A stretch of DNA of 9,363 nt, taken from assembly GCA_041746615.1 (NCBI GenBank), contig JBGTGS010000052.1, forward strand, positions 1-9,363, read 5' to 3'. The notes under the pieces were generated by a model that had not been told where the DNA came from, did not search any database, and saw only the letters and a program-made list of their open reading frames with translations. This document shows positions 5,821-9,363 of the stretch, piece after piece. Every line of letters begins with the position of its first letter. Within the stretch, counting starts at the first letter, position 1. The position numbers and the translations under genes were made by a program. This DNA comes from CAMAXB01 sp041746615. Its GTDB lineage: Bacteria > Verrucomicrobiota > Verrucomicrobiia > Opitutales > Opitutaceae.

Positions 5821-6192
5821 ATGACCCCGGGTGAACTCACCGCCACCGCCGAAAGAACCGTCGCGAATACCCTCCGCCGGCTCCCGCCCGACCTGCAAAA
5901 ACTCGCTGCAGACATCCCGGTGGTCTGCCATGAGCGTCCCAGCGAAGCGATCCTCGGGAACGAATTCGAGCCGGACATCCTCGGCATGTTCGCCGGTCAT
6001 GCCCATGGAGAGGGCTCGGGCGACAACAATGCCCTCCCCCCGCACATCATGCTCTTCCTTGAGAACATCATGGAATACGTTGAAGGCGACCCGGAGGCCT
6101 TCCGTGAAGAGGTGAGAATCACCTATCTCCATGAGCTCGGCCACTATTTCGGGTGGGACGAGAACGACCTGGAGCTGCGGGGGCTGGGTTGA
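5821..6192 (+). CDS. Small zincin-like metallopeptidase family protein (HExxH)
   Basis: Probably a cytoplasmic single-domain zinc metalloprotease of the zincin_1 (PF06262/DUF1025) type; physiological substrates of this family are not established. The 123-residue protein is of the usual small size. The zinc site is HELGHYFGWDE at 104-114: His104 and His108 as ligands, Glu105 as catalytic base, then Gly111 and Asp113 in the HExxHxxGxxD pattern typical of this family, Asp113 being the likely third ligand. Upstream are the helix EEVRITYL and a central acidic stretch. There is no signal peptide. ATG 5821 fits the family length; the frame stays open upstream to 5683 but through the heptamer array and the flavoprotein 5' end, which looks non-coding in this frame. 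Before the ATG is TTTCCTCC rather than a Shine-Dalgarno. Array 3 ends 8 bp upstream. Confidence 0.9.
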   Translation: MTPGELTATAERTVANTLRRLPPDLQKLAADIPVVCHERPSEAILGNEFEPDILGMFAGHAHGEGSGDNNALPPHIMLFLENIMEYVEGDPEAFREEVRITYLHELGHYFGWDENDLELRGLG

Positions 6193-6283
6193 GCATCGGA
6201 TCGTCCCTGATCCCGGAACCATCGCCACTCCGCGCTTTCCAAGCAGGTAGACCCGTGCATAGTACGACAAACCTTTAGGTGCC

Positions 6284-6967
6284 ATGAAGAAACTCCTCCT
6301 CCTTTTGCTCGTCTCCATCTCCGCCGCGAATGTCTTCGCCGCCCGGGCCCCGCTCCCGCGCGAAGACTACGTCACGCAAATCGAATCCTGCGAAGCCATC
6401 ATCCAGGAATTCATGCTGCGGCCGGACACCGCCATTCCCGCCGAGATCCTGGCCCAGGCCCGCGCCATTGTGATCACCAACCAATTCAAGGCCGGCTTCA
6501 TCCTCGGGGTGAAGGACGGCTATGGCATCCTCATGATCAAGAAGCCGGATGGCCGCTGGAGTGTGCCGGTCTTTCTCAATGCAGGCGAGGCCAGCATCGG
6601 TTTCCAGATCGGTGCAACCACGGTTGAGACCGTTTATGTGATCATGGACGACGAGACCCCCCGGCGGCTCTACGGCCAGCGCTTCAACATCGGCGCCGAT
6701 GTCCGGGCCATCGCCGGACCGCGGATTGCCGAGCGCGATGCGCAGAACCGGGCGATCATCGCCGCTCCCGTTCTGGTGTACACCAAGTCGAACGGCATCT
6801 ACGCCGGCGCCACCGTCAAGGCCGGCACCCTCAGCCGAAACGAGATCGCCAACCGCGCCTTCTACAACACGACCCACACCATGCCGGAGATTCTTTACAG
6901 CGACTGGATCACCCCGCCCGCCGAGGTCGTGCCGCTGATGAATTACATGCAGCGGATCTCCCCCTGA
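6284..6967 (+). CDS. Secreted SYLF-domain (Ysc84-type) lipid-binding protein
   Basis: Carries a bacterial SYLF domain (PF04366), a module that binds phospholipids in eukaryotic relatives; its role in bacteria is poorly known. Residues 1-19 form a clear Sec signal peptide (MKK, a run of six leucines, then a VFA-like cleavage site), so the 227-residue protein is exported to periplasm or outer membrane. The domain follows: an N-terminal helix with AEILAQARAIVI at 53-64, KAGFILGVKDGYGILMIK at 69-86, WSVPVFLNAGEASIGFQIG at 92-110, then ADVRA and finally SNGIYAGATVKAGTL at 169-183. Cys36 is not in a lipobox position. The start ATG 6284 has only a weak TAGGT upstream. It follows the metalloprotease gene by 91 bp with no clear terminator between, so cotranscription is possible but unproven. 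Convergent with the CinA-like gene across a REP-pair. Confidence 0.93.
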   Translation: MKKLLLLLLVSISAANVFAARAPLPREDYVTQIESCEAIIQEFMLRPDTAIPAEILAQARAIVITNQFKAGFILGVKDGYGILMIKKPDGRWSVPVFLNAGEASIGFQIGATTVETVYVIMDDETPRRLYGQRFNIGADVRAIAGPRIAERDAQNRAIIAAPVLVYTKSNGIYAGATVKAGTLSRNEIANRAFYNTTHTMPEILYSDWITPPAEVVPLMNYMQRISP

Positions 6968-6976
6968 GCGGGTTAA

Positions 6977-6999
6977 GGTGGCCGTGGTAGGGCGCCACC
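6977..6999 (+). terminator. Hairpin just after the SYLF gene
   Basis: GGTGGC 6977-6982 pairs perfectly with GCCACC 6994-6999 across an 11-nt loop, starting 9 bp after the stop. No T-run follows, so if it ends transcription it is not a classical intrinsic terminator. It may only protect the 3' end. Confidence 0.25.
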
Positions 7000-7016
7000 A
7001 TACGGAAGGGGAAATC

Positions 7017-7107
7017 AATGTAGGAGCGGCTTTACGCCGCGATTTCTGATCCCTTGTCACTCGCCGCCGCGAGGCGGCGCATCGCGGCATAAAGCCGCTC
7101 CTACATT
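7017..7107. repeat. BIME-like pair of inverted REP sequences
   Basis: The 27-bp arms 7017-7043 and 7081-7107 are inverted copies with a single mismatch (ACG against ATG near the middle). Each arm begins TGTAGGAGCGGCTTTA and contains its own small hairpin, GCGGC/GCCGC. Between them CGCCGCC 7062-7068 pairs perfectly with GGCGGCG 7073-7079 over a GCGA tetraloop of the GNRA kind. The TAGGAGCGGCTTTA core is the type known from REP elements mobilised by RAYT (TnpA-REP) transposases in many GC-rich bacteria. It sits between convergent genes, the classical REP location. Confidence 0.88.
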
Positions 7108-7145
7108 CACTCCACCGCACACCGCATCGTGGATGGTGAAATGGG

Positions 7146-7625
7146 CTAGCCGCGAAACGCCCGCACTGCGTCCACTAATTCCTTCATGACGGTCTCGGCG
7201 ATCACCTGCTGCACCGCCGTGCGCGACAGACCGCTGCAATCCAACCGCCCGGTGCGATCGGTCCACTGACCGGACGCACGCCGCGTCACCGCCCACCAGG
7301 CAAAGGGTTCGGGCGTTCCACTCGCCGGCTCGGCATAGCCGGTCGTCGCCACCCCGAAGTCGCTGCCAAAAAGCTCGCAGGCCCCCCGGGCCATCTGCCT
7401 CGCCACTTCCTCCGAGACGCAGTCCACCGCCGCCGCGGCCGCCCGGTCCACCCCGAGATGGCGCACTTTCTGATCCAGCGTGTAGGCCGTGATACCACCG
7501 AGGAAAAATTCCGAGGCCCCGGAGATCGCGCCCACGCGGGCCTGGACCTGACCACAGGTCACACTTTCGGCGACGGCCAGCGTCAGCCGCGGTTCCCGCC
7601 CCATGAGCTCCCTGAGTTCGTGCAC
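7146..7625 (-). CDS. CinA C-terminal domain protein (PncC-like nicotinamide-nucleotide amidohydrolase), diverged
   Basis: A stand-alone CinA C-terminal domain of 159 residues, the normal size for PncC, which deamidates NMN to nicotinate mononucleotide in NAD recycling. The fold signatures are present: LAVAESVTCGQVQAR at 16-30, FFLGGITAYTLDQKVRHLGV at 40-59 including Tyr48 and Lys53, and SEEVARQMA at 71-79. The usual TGIAGPGG loop is replaced by TTGYAEPASGTPEP at 94-107, with Ala-Gly-Pro changed to Ala-Glu-Pro, so activity cannot be assumed. The start is GTG 7625, kept because MHELRELM supplies the family's first helix; ATG 7604 has a better purine-rich AGGGAG upstream but would lose that helix. 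It follows the SET-domain gene by 80 bp on the same strand and could be the third gene of the xth operon. Confidence 0.85.
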   Translation of the reverse strand: MHELRELMGREPRLTLAVAESVTCGQVQARVGAISGASEFFLGGITAYTLDQKVRHLGVDRAAAAAVDCVSEEVARQMARGACELFGSDFGVATTGYAEPASGTPEPFAWWAVTRRASGQWTDRTGRLDCSGLSRTAVQQVIAETVMKELVDAVRAFRG

Positions 7626-7705
7626 ACGGAACCGTTACCCGGGGCGGAGCCGCCCGCAAGCGCTCATGAGCCGCCCTTGTGATTCCGTGGCGATCAAGCG
7701 TCCGC

Positions 7706-8218
7706 TCAGCTTGCGGCCGCCACCATCAGTTGACGGCGCACCCGCCAGCGCTGGTTGCGTCGTACAATGTACCCGAAACAGTCCGGTACCCCGCAACGGC
7801 AGGGATGCTCCTGCCAGTTTTCGTAATCGAATCCATAATCGTAGCCCAGCTCTTCGCCGGTGGCGATGTCCCGGGTGGCCATGATCCAAATGTGCCCGCG
7901 AAGCACTTCCGGCTCACAATTGGGCTTGCAGGAATGGTTGATCAGCCGGGCCGTGTTCCACGGTACATCGCCGTCGATGTCATGCCGCTTGTTGAGCTCA
8001 AAGATGTACACGCAGGCGTCGCCGCCCTCCTCGATCTTCGCCCGACGAAGGTCATCACGGCGGTCGGCCTCACGCTTGGTGATGCGCTCACCGACATACT
8101 CGATGATGCGCGTGCCCGCGGGGATGGGTTTGATGGCGTAAAGTCCACTGCCGTGGATGCCGGAGAGGCCCCGGCGAACCCAGGGTGACGTGGTGGCGGG
8201 GGGCGTTGGTTTGCTCAT
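7706..8218 (-). CDS. SET-domain protein-lysine methyltransferase
   Basis: A 170-residue protein consisting of a SET domain with a post-SET motif, the fold of eukaryotic histone-lysine methyltransferases, using S-adenosylmethionine. In order: SGIHGSGLYA at 19-28 (first SAM-binding loop), IEYVGE at 39-44, YIFEL with DIDG at 71-83, RLINHSCKPNCE at 91-102 (SAM-binding pseudoknot strand), GEELGYDYGFDY at 121-132 (catalytic tyrosines), and CRCGVPDCFGYI at 140-151. The last carries the CxCx4C post-SET triad that, with a cysteine of NHSC, normally binds zinc. No pre-SET domain and no signal peptide are present. The start ATG 8218 overlaps the stop of xth as ATGA, so translation is probably coupled. 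Substrate is unknown: a DNA-binding or ribosomal protein is plausible. No histone gene is in view. Confidence 0.93.
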   Translation of the reverse strand: MSKPTPPATTSPWVRRGLSGIHGSGLYAIKPIPAGTRIIEYVGERITKREADRRDDLRRAKIEEGGDACVYIFELNKRHDIDGDVPWNTARLINHSCKPNCEPEVLRGHIWIMATRDIATGEELGYDYGFDYENWQEHPCRCGVPDCFGYIVRRNQRWRVRRQLMVAAAS

Positions 8219-8970
8219 GAAAGTTCAAGTCCGACCGGACAATGGTCGCTGCCCATCACCTCGGGGCTTATCCACGCACGCTTGAGTGCCGGGCGGAGTT
8301 TTTCCGAGGCCAGGAAGTAGTCGATGCGCCAGCCCACGTTCTTCGCCCGTGCGCCCGCCCGGTAGGTCCACCACGAATAGTGTCCCGGCCCCGGCTCGAA
8401 CGCCCGGAAGGTGTCCACAAAGCCCGCCTCCAGATAGGCGCGAAATCCCGCCCGCTCCTCGTCGCTGAACCCGGGGTTGCCCACGTTCTCCCGCGGACGC
8501 GCCAGGTCAATCGGCTCATGGGCCACGTTGAGATCGCCGCAAACAACCACTGGTTTAAACTGCTCCAGTTTCTTCGTGTAGGCCAGCAGCGTGCGGTCCC
8601 AGGCCTGGCGGAAACCGATGCGCACCAGCTCGGGCTGGGCGTTGGGCACGTAGACGTTGACGAGGTAAAAATCCGCAAACTCCACCGTGATCGCCCGGCC
8701 CTCCGCATCGTGGTCAAGCGAGCCCAGGCCAAGGCTCACGCTGAGGGGTTTGACCCGTGAGAACACCGCCGTGCCGCTGTAGCCTTTCCTCACCGCGCTG
8801 TACCAGATGGGCTCGTAGCCGGACGGCCAGGTCACATGCTGCACGTCGCCCGGCATGGCCTTGGTCTCCTGCAGACAGAAGACGTCCGCGTCGCTGGCGG
8901 CCATGATGTCGAGCAGACCCTTGCCCAGGGCCGACCGCACGCCGTTCACGTTCCACGAGATCAACTTCAT
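8215..8970 (-). CDS. xth: Exodeoxyribonuclease III / AP endonuclease
   Basis: Cuts DNA at abasic sites and removes 3'-blocking groups in base excision repair, in the cytoplasm on the chromosome. The 251-residue protein is of family length and keeps every catalytic position of the exonuclease-endonuclease-phosphatase fold: Asn7 in SWNVNGVR, Glu35 in LQETK (metal ligand), Tyr107 in NVYVPN, Asp146 and Asn148 in GDLNVAHEPIDL, Asp217 in RIDYFLAS, and Asp242-His243 in GSDHCPVGLEL. ATG 8970 gives the standard N-terminus MKLISWNVNG; the frame stays open upstream to 9180 but this would run into the divergent gene and look non-coding. A loose GGCAGG lies 12 bp before the ATG. First gene of a minus-strand run: its TGA overlaps the ATG of the SET-domain gene by four bases. 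Confidence 0.96.
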   Translation of the reverse strand: MKLISWNVNGVRSALGKGLLDIMAASDADVFCLQETKAMPGDVQHVTWPSGYEPIWYSAVRKGYSGTAVFSRVKPLSVSLGLGSLDHDAEGRAITVEFADFYLVNVYVPNAQPELVRIGFRQAWDRTLLAYTKKLEQFKPVVVCGDLNVAHEPIDLARPRENVGNPGFSDEERAGFRAYLEAGFVDTFRAFEPGPGHYSWWTYRAGARAKNVGWRIDYFLASEKLRPALKRAWISPEVMGSDHCPVGLELS

Positions 8971-9088
8971 GGGCGCAAAACCTGCCGGAGCTGCGGTGGG
9001 AGGCGATATTTTTTGTGCATTCTCCCGCCTTTCCTTGTCGTCTTCCCTGTTGCTTCCGCTCCGGCAAAACCGCAATGCTGGCTGTTCC
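8971..9088. promoter_or_regulatory. 118-bp divergent spacer between xth and the PLP enzyme
   Basis: Both transcripts must start in or near this gap unless either gene has an unusual leader. An AT-rich GATATTTTTT lies at 9005-9014. TGCCGGAGC 8983-8991 is repeated inverted as GCTCCGGCA 9058-9066, and GCAAAACC occurs directly at 8975-8982 and 9064-9071. No clear -35/-10 pair is readable on either strand. Confidence 0.4.
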
Positions 9089-9363
9089 ATGTCCGCCTTC
9101 TCCCACCTCCCGCTCGGCCAGCGCATCCCGTCCAGCGTGCACGGGGTCTCATGCAGCCTGCCGACTATGAAGGCCGTCATCGGCTACGAGGAAAAGGACC
9201 CGGAGATCCTCCGCCACCTCACGTCCGGCTATCCGCGCTTCGTGGTGCATCCCTTCGTGAAGCGCCTCGCCGCCCACTTTCTGCCAGCGGCCGGGCAAAC
9301 GCTCTGGCTGGCCTCGTCCGCCCACGCCGCCGAGGGACTCGCCGCGCATCTCGGCGCCCCCGC
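9089..9363 (+). CDS. Cystathionine gamma-synthase-like PLP-dependent enzyme, N-terminal part, runs off the window
   Basis: Ninety-one codons from ATG 9089 to the window edge, open throughout. The start reads MSAFSHLPLGQRIPSS, then HGVSCSLPTMKAVIGYEEKD at 18-37 and SGYPRFVVHPF at about 46-56. This order (H-x-VS-SLPT, then a few residues, GYEE-DP, then a helix and GYPRF-HP) is the N-terminal signature of fungal-type cystathionine gamma-synthases (STR2/MET-7-like) of the Cys/Met-metabolism PLP family. Those enzymes make cystathionine from cysteine and an activated homoserine for methionine synthesis. The PLP lysine and catalytic domain lie outside, so function is inferred. No Shine-Dalgarno precedes the ATG. 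The gene is divergent from xth. Confidence 0.8.
   Translation, partial: MSAFSHLPLGQRIPSSVHGVSCSLPTMKAVIGYEEKDPEILRHLTSGYPRFVVHPFVKRLAAHFLPAAGQTLWLASSAHAAEGLAAHLGAP

Noticed and set aside
5533..6318. 261-codon minus-strand frame across the metalloprotease and the divergent spacer
   Set aside because: Overlaps two well-supported genes in other frames and carries no recognisable domain.
7659..7670. Palindrome GCTCATGAGC between the SET and CinA-like genes
   Set aside because: A 10-bp palindrome without spacing symmetry or a second copy; likely chance in an 80-bp gap.
8971..9180. 70-residue N-terminal extension of Xth
   Set aside because: It would overlap the divergent PLP gene, and the enzyme family starts with the MKLISWNVNG strand at 8970.
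1..9363. Defence island, phage, CRISPR, IS or toxin-antitoxin content
   Set aside because: All recognisable genes are metabolic, repair, transport or envelope related. No transposase, integrase, nuclease module, direct-repeat/spacer pattern or small paired genes were seen.

Overview
The window is GC-rich, densely coded bacterial chromosome. Three things make a member of Verrucomicrobiota, probably an Opitutales/Opitutaceae-like organism, the best guess. Gene content and protein style fit (SET-domain methyltransferase, SYLF protein, a diverged CinA/PncC, a cystathionine gamma-synthase whose N-terminus resembles fungal enzymes). Most starts lack a Shine-Dalgarno sequence. The gaps hold several small structured repeat families. 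The assignment is inference from recognition; no rRNA or other phylogenetic marker is present.

Layout. 1-705: the end of coaX (type III pantothenate kinase) overlaps panD (aspartate decarboxylase) by 8 bp, a small CoA-precursor operon. 706-1102: a 397-bp gap without a gene, holding several hairpins, a possible pseudoknot and a strong palindromic stem-loop, ahead of glgA (glycogen synthase, 1103-2584, +). Convergent with glgA is a small multi-spanning membrane protein (2599-3111, -). Behind it lie a long perfect inverted repeat (3176-3279), an AEC-family permease (3285-4232, -) and a YhiN/HI0933-type flavoprotein (4448-5695, -). Divergent from the flavoprotein is a small HExxH metalloprotease of the zincin_1 type (5821-6192, +), followed by a secreted SYLF-domain protein (6284-6967, +). 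A REP-pair (BIME-like) element separates this convergently from a minus-strand run that reads xth (AP endonuclease) -> SET-domain methyltransferase -> CinA/PncC-like amidohydrolase (8970 down to 7146). The right edge holds the first 91 codons of a plus-strand cystathionine gamma-synthase-like PLP enzyme.

Most genes are housekeeping or metabolic: CoA precursors, glycogen, DNA repair, NAD salvage, methionine biosynthesis. I see no phage, insertion sequence, CRISPR array, toxin-antitoxin pair or obvious defence island. The most unusual content is between the genes: three 35-bp arrays of five heptamers (consensus TTTGGNN) around the AEC and YhiN genes, a long AT-rich hairpin, a REP-pair, a palindrome, and a leader region before glgA with mutually exclusive pairings.
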